DNA of 41,838 bases from positions 1 through 41,838 of the forward strand of contig CACXYH010000040.1 of assembly GCA_902771785.1 (NCBI GenBank), given 5' to 3'. Shown piece after piece: positions 23,901-31,970 of the stretch (positions within the stretch are counted from its first letter, which is position 1; each line of letters starts with the position of its first letter). Under the pieces are notes generated by a model. That model was not told where the DNA came from. It ran no database searches and saw only the letters and a list, made by a program, of their open reading frames with translations. The translations under genes and the position numbers were made by a program. This stretch comes from an uncultured Prevotellaceae bacterium (GTDB lineage: Bacteria > Bacteroidota > Bacteroidia > Bacteroidales > Bacteroidaceae).

Positions 23901-24734
23901 ATGGCAAAAGTAGATCTAATTGACAATAGCTGGGTAGACCTCGTCTTTGAAGGAAAGAACCAAGAATATGGTGCATACGTTCTCCGTAAGGAAACCGGAA
24001 AGCGTAATGTGAAGGCTCTCGTATGGGTACTTATTGGTATTGCTGCAATATTCCTGGCAGTATTCCTCAATGTGCAAATCCAGAAGGCTATGGAGAAGAA
24101 CGTCGCCGTTGAGACCGACGTGGAGCTCTCGAAGCTGGCACAGAAGAAGGAAGCTAAGGTTGAGCGCAAAGAGCCCGTTAAGGTTGAAATGGAACAGAAG
24201 GTCGTTGAGAAGGTTAAGTCGTCGGTGAAGTTCACCGCTCCTGAAATCAAGAAGGACGATGAAGTGAAGCCTGAAGACGAAATCAAATCGCAGGACGACC
24301 TGGCCAAGACCAATACCGCTATCGGTACGTTCGACGTGAAAGGTAACGACGAGGCTGAAGGTGAAGTGCTGAAGGCTAAGGAAGTGGTCGTCGACGAGAA
24401 GCCGAAAGAGGAAGAGACCAAGGTCTTCGACGTAGTAGAGGTGATGCCTCAGTTCCCTGGTGGCGATGCAGAACTGATGAAGTATCTGAATACTCACATC
24501 AAGTATCCTGCCATTGCTGAGGAGAACGGCGTCCAGGGTCGCGTAGTTTGTACCTTCGTGGTTGAGCGCGACGGTTCTATTACAGACGTGAAGGTCATGA
24601 AGTCGGTCGACCCGTCGCTCGACAAAGAGGCCATTCGCGTGCTGAAGTCGATGCCGAAGTGGATTCCTGGTAAGCAGAATGGTTCGGCCGTGCGCGTGAA
24701 GTTCACTGTTCCTGTAACGTTCAGACTCCAGTAG
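23901..24734 (+). CDS. tonB: TonB energy transducer
   Basis: A 277-residue protein that carries proton-motive energy from ExbB/ExbD to outer-membrane receptors such as SusC. The N-terminal cytoplasmic part (1-38, with NQEYGAYVLRK, typical of Bacteroidetes TonB) precedes one membrane helix (about 39-58). A charged Lys/Glu-rich spacer (about 60-178) replaces the Pro-rich spacer of E. coli. The C-terminal TonB domain (about 180-277) reads QFPGGDAELMKYLNTHIKYP, GRVVCTFVVERDGSI and a final VKFTVPVTFRLQ strand. The stop lies one base before the start of the next gene. Confidence 0.95.
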   Translation: MAKVDLIDNSWVDLVFEGKNQEYGAYVLRKETGKRNVKALVWVLIGIAAIFLAVFLNVQIQKAMEKNVAVETDVELSKLAQKKEAKVERKEPVKVEMEQKVVEKVKSSVKFTAPEIKKDDEVKPEDEIKSQDDLAKTNTAIGTFDVKGNDEAEGEVLKAKEVVVDEKPKEEETKVFDVVEVMPQFPGGDAELMKYLNTHIKYPAIAEENGVQGRVVCTFVVERDGSITDVKVMKSVDPSLDKEAIRVLKSMPKWIPGKQNGSAVRVKFTVPVTFRLQ

Positions 24735-24735
24735 T

Positions 24736-25695
24736 ATGAATAGAAACTCATTCGAATATATCGGATTAACTCTCATTTTAGGCTTGTTCCTCGCTTGTGG
24801 GAACAAGCCTAAAAAAGATTTAGGCTATGATTACGATGCTGCGGCAAAGGAATTTATGGCCGACGAAAGCTTTTATCCCATTCTTGATGAGGAAATAGAC
24901 GTGTTCATGGCCACCGTTGCCCAAGACAGTCTGAAGCCTCACTACACCAACGAGCAGGAAGCCATCGAGAAGTTCATGAACCTCGAAACGTGGCTTGCCT
25001 TTACCACTCGAAAACTCACTGAGAACGAGATGAGGAGCCTGAAGAGCCGCAACTTCGTACCTCAGATTATCCCCATTGCCTACGACGGACTGGCCATCAT
25101 CGTGAACAATGCCAACCGCGATACCTGTATCACGGTGAAAGACTTTGCCCGCATACTCAGCGGCGAGGCCACCAAATGGAGCGATGTGTATCCAAACTCC
25201 AAGTTGGGCGATATCGACGTCGTGTTCGACAACCCGCAATCCAGCACCGTACGCTGGTGCGTCGACTCCGTGTTAGGCGGCAAGCCCATCAACGGCGGCA
25301 CCAACATTGGCGCTGTGCTGAAGAGCAGCGAAGTCATCGACTGGGTAGAGAAGCACGAGAATGCTATCGGCATCATCGGCTCTAACTGGCTCAACGACAA
25401 ACGCGACACGACCAACGTCACATTCAAGAAGAACATTACGGTCATGAAAGTGAGCCGGCTCGACTCTGCCACCGTGCAGAACAGCTGGCGTCCCTATCAG
25501 TACTATCTATACAACGGAAACTATCCGCTCATACGCACCATCTATGCGCTGCTCAACGAGCCGCGCTCGGGTACGCCCTCTGCCTTCGCTCACTTCTGCC
25601 GTTTGCCTAAGGGACAGCTCATCATCTTCCGGGCAAGTCTGTTGCCTATCCAGGCCAATCTGAACGTGAGAGAAGTTAATGTAACTAAAGAGTAA
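24736..25695 (+). CDS. PstS-like phosphate/ligand-binding lipoprotein in the tonB operon
   Basis: A 319-residue protein with a lipoprotein signal (LILGLFLAC, Cys about residue 21). The mature part resembles a periplasmic phosphate-binding-like fold (PBP_like/PstS): IPIAYDGLAIIVN, FARILSGEATKWSDV and a phosphate-loop-like SSTVRWCVD. The ligand is not certain; key PstS residues cannot be confirmed by eye. It begins one base after tonB, so it is surely in the operon, and no PstC/PstA/PstB genes are nearby. It may signal or scavenge in connection with the Ton motor, which is inference. Confidence 0.82.
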   Translation: MNRNSFEYIGLTLILGLFLACGNKPKKDLGYDYDAAAKEFMADESFYPILDEEIDVFMATVAQDSLKPHYTNEQEAIEKFMNLETWLAFTTRKLTENEMRSLKSRNFVPQIIPIAYDGLAIIVNNANRDTCITVKDFARILSGEATKWSDVYPNSKLGDIDVVFDNPQSSTVRWCVDSVLGGKPINGGTNIGAVLKSSEVIDWVEKHENAIGIIGSNWLNDKRDTTNVTFKKNITVMKVSRLDSATVQNSWRPYQYYLYNGNYPLIRTIYALLNEPRSGTPSAFAHFCRLPKGQLIIFRASLLPIQANLNVREVNVTKE

Positions 25696-25779
25696 TAAAC
25701 TTTTTTATCGATAAATAGTCATAAAAATGCAGTGAACCTCAAAAACATGTATAACTTAAACGAAGCAAGAAAAGAAATT

Positions 25780-27201
25780 ATGAAACCGATGAAATATTTA
25801 TTGATTGGAGCTCTGATGCTCAGCTTCAGCGCTCCTGCTATGGCACAAGACGGCACCAAGGCCGATGTTGATGCAGTGAAGAACCTTATTAAGAGCAAGC
25901 CTGCCGACTTCGAGAAGCAGATGAAGGCTTATTATAAGGAAAACAAGAAGAATCCCGAGAACCTCGTGGCTTTCGGACGTGCTTTCTACGAAGCAAAGGA
26001 TACGGCTAATGCTCGCCTGTATGCAGACTATGCCCTGCAGCGCGACAAGCAGTATGCTCCCGCCTACATTCTGAAGGGCGATGTTGCCGTGCTCGGCGAA
26101 GATGGTGGCGCTGCTGCCGGTCTCTACGAGCAGGCTATCTACTTCGATGCAAAGAACCCCGAAGCCTATCGTAAGTATGCTCAGATTTATCGTAAGGTCG
26201 ACCCGAAGGGCGCTGTTGCCAAGCTGAACGACCTGCGTGCGCAGGTGCCCGACTATCCCGTCGATGCACTCATTGGCCACATCTGCTACATCTCTAACGA
26301 GTTCGCTGATGCTATCGATGCCTATGACAAGGTGGCAAAGGACAAGCTCGAGAAGATGGACATGATTGAGTATGCCACTTCTTGCTATTTCACGGGTAAG
26401 TACGAAAAGGGTTTGAGCATGGCTGAGTTTGGTCTGTCTAAGGAGCCGCGCAACTCTACGCTCAACCGTATGGCCATGTTCTGCAACACGGAGCTGGAGA
26501 AGTACAATGAGGCACTCGAATATGCTGACCGCCTGTTCAACAAGAGCGACTCTGCCAATATCTCCTACATGGACTATGTCTACTACGGCAATGCCCTGAA
26601 CGGCATCAAGCAGCACGACAAGGCTATCGAGATGTTCCAGAAGGCTCTCGACCAGGAGTTCGACAACAAGGACAAGCGTGCAGGTGTCATCCAGACGCTG
26701 GCCAACGCCTACAAGGGTATGGGCGACTATCCCAATGCCATCAAGTACTACGGCCAGTATCTCAAGGAGGTATCAAAGGCTGCGGCTTCCGACTACCACA
26801 GCTATGCACAGCTCCACGTGCAGCATGCCAACACCCTGGAGGGCGATGCCAAGACCGAGACCTTTAAGAAGGCCGACGACATCTATGGCAACATGCAGTC
26901 GAAGTATGCCGACATCGACGACTTCATCGCTTTCCAGCGTGCACGCATCGGCATGTACATGGACCCCGATTCGAAGCTTGAACTGGCAAAGCCTCACTAC
27001 GAGAAACTCGTTGAGGTCATCGAGGCTAAGGCCGAGAAGAGCAATACCGACAAGAACCGTCTGATTGAGGGCTATCGTTACCTCATCAACTACTATCTCA
27101 ACATCAAGGACGATACCGCTACTGCTAAGACTTACGCAGAAAAGCTGCGGGCCATCGATCCCGAGAACGAGATTGCCAAGATGGTGCTTGAGCTGAAATA
27201 A
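25780..27201 (+). CDS. Tetratricopeptide repeat protein, exported
   Basis: A 473-residue protein with a signal peptide (about 1-23, ending APAMAQ) and at least seven TPR-like helical pairs along its length (for example YAPAYILKGDVAVLGEDGGAA, YVYYGNALNGIKQHDKAIEMF and LANAYKGMGDYPNAIKYYGQYL). TPRs mediate protein-protein contact, so it may be a periplasmic scaffold for the Ton system. The start is set by the signal peptide and an A-rich stretch before it; the longer frame from a GTG at 25732 and an in-frame ATG three codons later are alternatives. It closes the operon; a terminator follows at 27226. Confidence 0.88.
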   Translation: MKPMKYLLIGALMLSFSAPAMAQDGTKADVDAVKNLIKSKPADFEKQMKAYYKENKKNPENLVAFGRAFYEAKDTANARLYADYALQRDKQYAPAYILKGDVAVLGEDGGAAAGLYEQAIYFDAKNPEAYRKYAQIYRKVDPKGAVAKLNDLRAQVPDYPVDALIGHICYISNEFADAIDAYDKVAKDKLEKMDMIEYATSCYFTGKYEKGLSMAEFGLSKEPRNSTLNRMAMFCNTELEKYNEALEYADRLFNKSDSANISYMDYVYYGNALNGIKQHDKAIEMFQKALDQEFDNKDKRAGVIQTLANAYKGMGDYPNAIKYYGQYLKEVSKAAASDYHSYAQLHVQHANTLEGDAKTETFKKADDIYGNMQSKYADIDDFIAFQRARIGMYMDPDSKLELAKPHYEKLVEVIEAKAEKSNTDKNRLIEGYRYLINYYLNIKDDTATAKTYAEKLRAIDPENEIAKMVLELK

Positions 27202-27225
27202 GTTTATTTGTTTTTTCATAGTTTG

Positions 27226-27257
27226 GCGGAGCTCTTTTCGGAGAGCTTCGCTTTTTT
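27226..27257 (+). terminator. Terminator of the exbB-tonB-TPR operon
   Basis: Stem GCGGAGCTC 27226-27234 / GAGCTTCGC 27243-27251 (one G-U), 8-base loop, six T (27252-27257). It lies 25 bases past the TPR stop. Confidence 0.9.
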
Positions 27258-27268
27258 ATTTGCGATAG

Positions 27269-27425
27269 AAGGCTTGCCTTTGGCTGAAGCAAAGTGCCGC
27301 TTTCACTACGGTAAAGTGCCGCTTTAGGTGGCTGAAAACGGCACTTTACGTTGCTTAAAGCGGTTCTTTTCATTGCCTAAAGCGGCACTTTGTCATTGGC
27401 CATGCGGTTTCTGGCTAGGCATAAA
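27269..27425. repeat. 22-bp-period palindromic array, locus 3
   Basis: Seven units exactly 22 bp apart, starting at 27269, 27291, 27313, 27335, 27357, 27379 and 27401. The unit is AAAGTGCCGCTTT or its reverse AAAGCGGCACTTT plus a 9-bp linker. The sequence differs fully from loci 1 and 2 (AAAACG/GTTTTG), but the period, the A-run/T-run alternation and the inverted arrangement are the same. It starts 11 bases past the operon terminator and runs directly into the MITE-like copy 2. Confidence 0.88.
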
Positions 27426-27616
27426 AGGGATCAGTACTAAAACCCAGTTGCAGACAATCAGCATTGAATTCCCCTCCCATGTAGGGGAGGGGACAGGGGT
27501 GGGGTCAGCAACTTCTTCGCAGACATTATATTACTGACCCCACCCCCAGCCCCTCCCCTACATGGGAGGGGAACTCGAGCGCCAACAGTCAACCAAGTTT
27601 TCGGACTGATCCCATC
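27425..27616 (-). mobile_element. MITE-like palindromic element, copy 2
   Basis: Reverse-oriented copy of the element at 15918-16103, with ends GGGATCAGTACTAAAAC and CGGACTGATCCC. Internal G4/C4 arms and the TATA-rich centre are conserved; most differences are in the loops. It abuts array locus 3 at 27425, so array end and element end coincide. No coding content. Confidence 0.75.
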
Positions 27617-27622
27617 AAAGAG

Positions 27623-27657
27623 CAGAGGCTCCTCGAAAGGAGCCTCTGTCGTTTTTT
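27623..27657 (+). terminator. Strong hairpin terminator between the MITE-like copy and ferredoxin
   Basis: Perfect 11-bp stem CAGAGGCTCCT 27623-27633 / AGGAGCCTCTG 27638-27648 with a 4-base loop, then TCG and six T (27652-27657) on the plus strand. It sits just past the 3' end of the minus-strand ferredoxin, for which it has only a weak T-run, so it may work in both directions. Confidence 0.8.
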
Positions 27658-27683
27658 GGTTTATGAAGCTTTGGTTTGCTTTC

Positions 27684-27854
27684 TTAGCCGAGACTGATAG
27701 CCTCAGAGGGGCAAACGCTAGCGCAAGTGCCGCATTCTGTGCAAGCATCAGCGTCGATTACATACTTCTCAGCACCCTCAGAGATGGCCTCTACGGGGCA
27801 TTCACCTTGACAAGTACCGCATGCGATACAGTCGTCACCAATTACATATGCCAT
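27684..27854 (-). CDS. Small 2[4Fe-4S] ferredoxin
   Basis: A 56-residue cytosolic electron carrier. Both cluster-binding sets of the form CxxCxxCxxxC are complete: C9, C12, C15, C19 and C38, C41, C44, C48. The two halves are similar, as usual for clostridial-type ferredoxins. The length is typical of the family. The promoter core at 27900-27907 is 45 bases upstream of the ATG. Likely partners are pyruvate:ferredoxin oxidoreductase or similar enzymes elsewhere in the genome. Confidence 0.96.
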   Translation of the reverse strand: MAYVIGDDCIACGTCQGECPVEAISEGAEKYVIDADACTECGTCASVCPSEAISLG

Positions 27855-27899
27855 AGTCTTAAAATTTAAAAGATTAGTTAATACTCAATTTTTGTGATG

Positions 27900-27907
27900 C
27901 AAAGATA
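27900..27907 (-). promoter_or_regulatory. Promoter core of the ferredoxin gene
   Basis: TATCTTTG on the minus strand, 45 bases upstream of the ATG. The -33 element is not a clear TTTG. Confidence 0.6.
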
Positions 27908-28022
27908 CGAACTTTTCCCGAAATATACCCACTTTTTGGTATTTATTTTTGCAATTTATACGATGTCGAAATTGCTTGCGATATAATAAGACGGCGAAAA
28001 ATACGTTATAAACTATACAGAG

Positions 28023-28766
28023 ATGAAAAGAATTCTTATAGCTATATGGCTGTTAGCAGCCGCTGTCAGTGCCTCGGCACAGGAGCCTGTTCCTCAGAAC
28101 AAGCCCTACATTGACTTGCGTCCCCTTCACTTCGGCATCCTCGTTGGCCTGAATATGCAGGACGTAGAGATGCAGAATGTAGGGTCGCAGCTTATCGACA
28201 TGCCCGGAGTGGGGCCTACTGAGCAATGTATTGTGGGCGAAGCTGATACCTGGAACCCCGGTTTCAGCGTGGGTGTGCTGGCTGATTTGCGTCTGAACGA
28301 GCATTTCTCGCTGCGCGTGACGCCCACGATGCACTTCGGTGCCAAGCATCTGGTGTTCCGTAATCTGCGCGATCTCAATGAGTTTGGCCGTCCGCACGAG
28401 GAGACGCAGGACTTGAAGAATACTTACCTCTCTGTGCCTATCGACCTCAAATTCTCGGCTAAACGCTTCAACAACTACCGTCCCTACATCCTGGCAGGCG
28501 TCAGCCCTATGTTCAATCTGGCCAGCAAGGATCAGGATTTCGTCTGCTTGAAGCGTTATGACACGATGCTTGAGGTGGGCCTGGGTTGCGACTTCTATCT
28601 GCCTTTCTTCAAGCTGATTCCCGAAATCAAGTTCTGTTACGGCCTTTCGAACGTGTTCGACAAAGACCATGTGAACAGCATTACCGATGGCAATAAGCAG
28701 GCTTACGCCCGTAGCATCTCGGATGTGAGGAGCAAGATGATTGTCTTTACCTTCTATTTCGAGTAG
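28023..28766 (+). CDS. porT: PorT-like outer-membrane beta-barrel protein (type IX secretion)
   Basis: A 247-residue protein with a signal peptide (about 1-19, ending ASAQ). The mature part is rich in alternating strands and ends in TFYFE, with aromatic residues typical of a C-terminal barrel strand. The pattern HFGILVGLNMQDV, PGFSVGVLADLRLNEHFSLRVTPTM, YLSVPIDLKFSAKRFNNYRPYI and VGLGCDFYLPFFKLIPEIK matches PorT proteins of Bacteroidetes, which are needed for type IX secretion in Porphyromonas. Identification is from memory of the family, so an unrelated porin-like family is possible. Its stop overlaps the convergent CotH gene by 13 bases. Confidence 0.78.
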   Translation: MKRILIAIWLLAAAVSASAQEPVPQNKPYIDLRPLHFGILVGLNMQDVEMQNVGSQLIDMPGVGPTEQCIVGEADTWNPGFSVGVLADLRLNEHFSLRVTPTMHFGAKHLVFRNLRDLNEFGRPHEETQDLKNTYLSVPIDLKFSAKRFNNYRPYILAGVSPMFNLASKDQDFVCLKRYDTMLEVGLGCDFYLPFFKLIPEIKFCYGLSNVFDKDHVNSITDGNKQAYARSISDVRSKMIVFTFYFE

Positions 28767-30625
28767 CCTCTTACCGCCACTTTTCTCTTAGCCTGTCCCT
28801 GACGTACGATATAAATGCCCGCAGGAAGCCCATTCAACTGGTCGCCGCAGGCTCTTCCCTGCAGGTCGAACACTTGGTAGGGTAGGGAGTAGTCTATGCG
28901 CATGGCGGCAATGGCATTGGGCGTATAGACGTAGTTCAGCTTCTTGTCCATCCATTTGATGCGCTCTTTTATGATTGTTCTCACGTTTTCCACCTCCGCC
29001 TCGTAGCTTCCCCAGATTCGCGGGTTCTGGTGAACATACGTGTTCATGATGGGCCATCGTTGGAAATTCAGCTGTTGCGACAAGGCCAGTTCGTGCTCCA
29101 TGCTGTCGATGAAGGCTACAAGGTTTTCTTCTGTCAGCCCGTTCTGTCGCGCTTCGTCCCATATTTCCAGCAATTGTGCGCGTGCAGCCTCGTCCCTGAC
29201 CACAATGTTGTCAGCAAACGAGCGCATGTTTCCGCTGTAGCTTCCGCCACTGCGGTAGATGTAGTCGGTCTTGCTGTTGACGGGATAGGTTCTGTTGTCG
29301 TTGTTAAAAGCCAGGTCAAAGTCCCATACAGGGCCTGTATAGAAGAGCCTGTCGTTGCGCTGTTTGTACATGAAAACGCTCCAGTACGTGTCGGTATTGC
29401 CCGAAAGTTCGCCCACGAGGAAGTGCCGCAGAAACGTGTTCGTGTCCAGGTACGTGCGCCAGTTCCTCTCCATCAGGTTGAATTGCTGGCGAATGTAGTT
29501 GCTTTGCTGGGTGGTAATGGAGTCCTCGTCGGGCGACTTGATGGTGACGGGATTGCCCTGGCTCGAGGTGAATCTTGATTTTTCCTCATAAGTGTACGCA
29601 TCTATCTCTATCAGATAGCCGCCGGTCAGGTTTGTGCCTGCGTTGTCCTGCGGGGTCATCTCCTCTATTTCCACGCGTCCCTTGCGCACCTCTATCTGGT
29701 CGCACAGCTGATAGGTGCCCTTGTATTCGCCGTTCAGCAGCACGTCGACGGCGGTTCCGTAGGGCGTGTAGGGCATGCCCAGGCGTCGGCTCAGCTCGAA
29801 TGCCAGCAGGTTGCGCATCAGCGTTTTGTCGCCATAGTTGTTGATGAGCGTCCATTTCTTGGCCTTCGACGGTGCATCGAGCACGCGCTGTTTCTGGTCG
29901 AATTTTATTCTGTAGGGCTTCTTCGGAAAGCCACGCGAGGCGTTGCCACGCTCTCGCGTCGTGCCCATCTCCTGCAGCAGCCCCTGGTCGGAGACGATGG
30001 TCAGCTGCGATACGATCTGGTGTTCCTTGTCGTAGGGTATAACGCCGTCCTGCGTGTGTATGCTCACGGTCGGCAAGTTCGTCACGTGGTAGGGTCGGCT
30101 GAGGTCGCCCTCGCCGGGATGTCCGTAGAACTCCAGTTCGGCTACGTTGCATCGGGCGTCGGCCGGTCCTATGTATCTCACGTAGCGGAAACCCTTTGAA
30201 CAGCTCACGTCAGCATGCGAAACAGTGCCGATGATGCCCTTTTCGGTGATGATGTAGAGCGGTAGCGCATCCATGAAGTCGGGACTGTTGGCCCCTTCAA
30301 ACACGCCCAGCAGCATCCGTTGCTCGCCCAAGCCGTCGTTGCGGGGCGACCATCCCACGCGGGTTATCACGTGTGGCTGTCCCAGATCCAGCCCGGCCCA
30401 GGTGTAGCTTCGTTCCCACGAGGCAAAGAAAGTGTCCAGTCGTCCGTCGAAAGCCTGCCTGCAGGTGTTGATGGTTGTCGATTGCTTGCCCGACGCATAG
30501 TCTACCGACTCCTTCGTGCCGATGACCGTTCCAGACAGTTTCTGGTCGTCATCAGCGCCAAAAGCGTGGCCTGCAGTCCCCATCAGGCATAGCAGCGCGA
30601 ATAGTCTTCTCCTTGTTTTGCTCAT
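28754..30625 (-). CDS. Secreted CotH-family kinase-like protein with C-terminal secretion tail
   Basis: A 623-residue protein with a signal peptide (about 1-24). An N-terminal region (about 30-165) resembles a discoidin-like domain. The CotH domain (about 180-560) shows RERGNASRGFPKKPYRIKF (about 223-241), NNYGDKTLMRNLLAFELSRRLG and WDFDLAFN (about 434-441). CotH proteins are atypical protein kinases in spore formers; in Bacteroidetes the role is open. The tail (about 585-623, YQVFDLQGRACGDQLNGLPAGIYIVRQG) looks like a type IX/por secretion C-terminal signal. No TAnnTTTG promoter is seen before the gene, which starts right after the tRNA-Lys terminator. Confidence 0.85.
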   Translation of the reverse strand: MSKTRRRLFALLCLMGTAGHAFGADDDQKLSGTVIGTKESVDYASGKQSTTINTCRQAFDGRLDTFFASWERSYTWAGLDLGQPHVITRVGWSPRNDGLGEQRMLLGVFEGANSPDFMDALPLYIITEKGIIGTVSHADVSCSKGFRYVRYIGPADARCNVAELEFYGHPGEGDLSRPYHVTNLPTVSIHTQDGVIPYDKEHQIVSQLTIVSDQGLLQEMGTTRERGNASRGFPKKPYRIKFDQKQRVLDAPSKAKKWTLINNYGDKTLMRNLLAFELSRRLGMPYTPYGTAVDVLLNGEYKGTYQLCDQIEVRKGRVEIEEMTPQDNAGTNLTGGYLIEIDAYTYEEKSRFTSSQGNPVTIKSPDEDSITTQQSNYIRQQFNLMERNWRTYLDTNTFLRHFLVGELSGNTDTYWSVFMYKQRNDRLFYTGPVWDFDLAFNNDNRTYPVNSKTDYIYRSGGSYSGNMRSFADNIVVRDEAARAQLLEIWDEARQNGLTEENLVAFIDSMEHELALSQQLNFQRWPIMNTYVHQNPRIWGSYEAEVENVRTIIKERIKWMDKKLNYVYTPNAIAAMRIDYSLPYQVFDLQGRACGDQLNGLPAGIYIVRQGQAKRKVAVRGYSK

Positions 30626-30637
30626 TCTTTCTGATGA

Positions 30638-30676
30638 AAAAAGAAACAGGAGCCGCTATTTTTATAGTGACTCCTG
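30638..30676 (-). terminator. Terminator of tRNA-Lys
   Basis: Stem CAGGAG 30648-30653 / CTCCTG 30671-30676, with a T-rich run on the minus strand (complement of 30638-30647). Confidence 0.7.
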
Positions 30677-30690
30677 CGTAATTGGCTTGG

Positions 30691-30763
30691 TGACTCGTTT
30701 GGGGCTCGAACCCAAGACCCCAACATTAAAAGTGTTGTGCTCTACCAACTGAGCTAACGAGTC
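30691..30763 (-). tRNA. tRNA-Lys (TTT)
   Basis: A 73-nt cloverleaf on the minus strand: acceptor GACTCGT/ACGAGTC, D-arm AGCTCAGTTGGTAGAGC, anticodon stem ACAAC...GTTGG region with loop CTTTTAA (anticodon TTT), T-arm TTGGG-TTCGAGC-CCCAA. CCA is not encoded. Confidence 0.95.
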
Positions 30764-30789
30764 TCCGTTTTTTTGCTGTAAAGCGGGTG

Positions 30790-30821
30790 CAAAGGTACAA
30801 TGTTTTTTTGAATTGACCAAA
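30790..30821 (-). promoter_or_regulatory. Promoter of tRNA-Lys
   Basis: TACCTTTG at 30790-30797 and TTTG at 30818-30821 on the minus strand, with a 20-base spacer. The -33 element touches the 3' end of the AI-2E-family gene. Confidence 0.8.
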
Positions 30822-31937
30822 TTATTGGGCCGTTTTTTCAGCTATTTCTTCATTCGTAGCCTCTTCTTCCACGTCTTCCTTCGTGACGTAACGCTGATAG
30901 TAGGCCATGAGCAACGTGGTGAGTGGCAGTGCAATAATCAGTCCGATGAAGCCCAGCAGCGCTCCCCACACCGAGAGACTCAGCAGCAGAATGGCGGGGT
31001 TCAGGCCCATGGCCTTGCCCATCACCTTGGGCGTCACCACCATGTCGATGATTACCTGGACGATGGCAAACACGGCCAGTGCCGAAATGAGTATCCACCA
31101 GAAGTTCTGGCCGGTGTCGGCCGCCTTCAGCAGCGCGAGGAACACCGTTGGAATGAGTGCGAACGTATGCAGATAGGGCACGAGGTCCATGATTCCAATC
31201 AGAATGCCGAGGCCGATAGCCATGGGGAAGCCGATGATGGTGAAGCCGATGCAGAAGAGAATGCCCATGATGAGCGCTACGAGTCCTTGTCCGCGAATGT
31301 AGTGGTTCAGCTCTCGCTCAGCGTCGGTGGCCAGTTCGCGCCAGAACGGACGGCTCTTCTTCGGGAATATCTTTATCCAGGCATCGGTCAGGTATTCATA
31401 GTCCATGAGGATGAAGAACATGTAGAGCAGCGTGATGAGCGAGGCGGCAATGCTGATGATGATGCTGGCCGTTTGTCCCAGCACGCTGAACACTTGTGGC
31501 ATCGCCTTCTGCAGTCCTTCGGTGAAGTCGCGGCTCTGGAAGAAGCTGATGATTTGGTCGTGGTTGTCCTGCACCCACTGCTTCACGGCGTTAGGTATGC
31601 TACTGATGTTGGCCGACTTCTCGATATAGTCGGTAGCCAGTTGCCCCAGCTTTTCAAACTGCTCAATCATGGGCGGAATAATGGCCCACGTAACGCCGGC
31701 GATAACAGCAGTGACGGCAATCAGCGTAACGATGATGCTGAGCACACGCCCAGGAACATGCATCTTAAACTGTACGAACTTCACGGCAGGGTAGAGCAGA
31801 TAGGCCAAAAGCCACGCCACGGCAAAGGGCAGCAGCACCCCACTCAGATAATTCAGCAGCAACAGCACTATCACTACGATGAGGCAATAGCCCAGAATGC
31901 GTACAAAACGGTCGAAAGTAATCGTCTTCTCCCCCAT
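30822..31937 (-). CDS. AI-2E family transporter (PerM/YdiK-type)
   Basis: A 371-residue inner-membrane protein with about eight hydrophobic segments in the pattern of the AI-2E/PerM family (two at the N-terminus, a long soluble stretch about 85-150, five or six more after it, with FIGFTIIGFPMAIGLGILIGIMDLVPYLHTF as the best-conserved block, about 230-260). Only some members have been linked to autoinducer-2 export; others exchange ions, so the substrate is unknown. It lies 19 bases after tdk on the same strand and is probably co-transcribed with it. The C-terminus is Glu-rich. Confidence 0.9.
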   Translation of the reverse strand: MGEKTITFDRFVRILGYCLIVVIVLLLLNYLSGVLLPFAVAWLLAYLLYPAVKFVQFKMHVPGRVLSIIVTLIAVTAVIAGVTWAIIPPMIEQFEKLGQLATDYIEKSANISSIPNAVKQWVQDNHDQIISFFQSRDFTEGLQKAMPQVFSVLGQTASIIISIAASLITLLYMFFILMDYEYLTDAWIKIFPKKSRPFWRELATDAERELNHYIRGQGLVALIMGILFCIGFTIIGFPMAIGLGILIGIMDLVPYLHTFALIPTVFLALLKAADTGQNFWWILISALAVFAIVQVIIDMVVTPKVMGKAMGLNPAILLLSLSVWGALLGFIGLIIALPLTTLLMAYYQRYVTKEDVEEEATNEEIAEKTAQ

Positions 31938-31940
31938 AAA

Positions 31941-31970
31941 TATTATCTCTTATCTCTTATCTCTTATCTT
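31941..31970. repeat. Tandem 8-bp repeat (TTATCTCT) at the tdk stop codon
   Basis: Three to four copies of TTATCTCT (minus strand AGAGATAA) fill the gap between tdk and the AI-2E gene and include the TAA stop of tdk. Copy-number change by slippage could alter the tdk tail or the intergenic distance. Confidence 0.8.
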
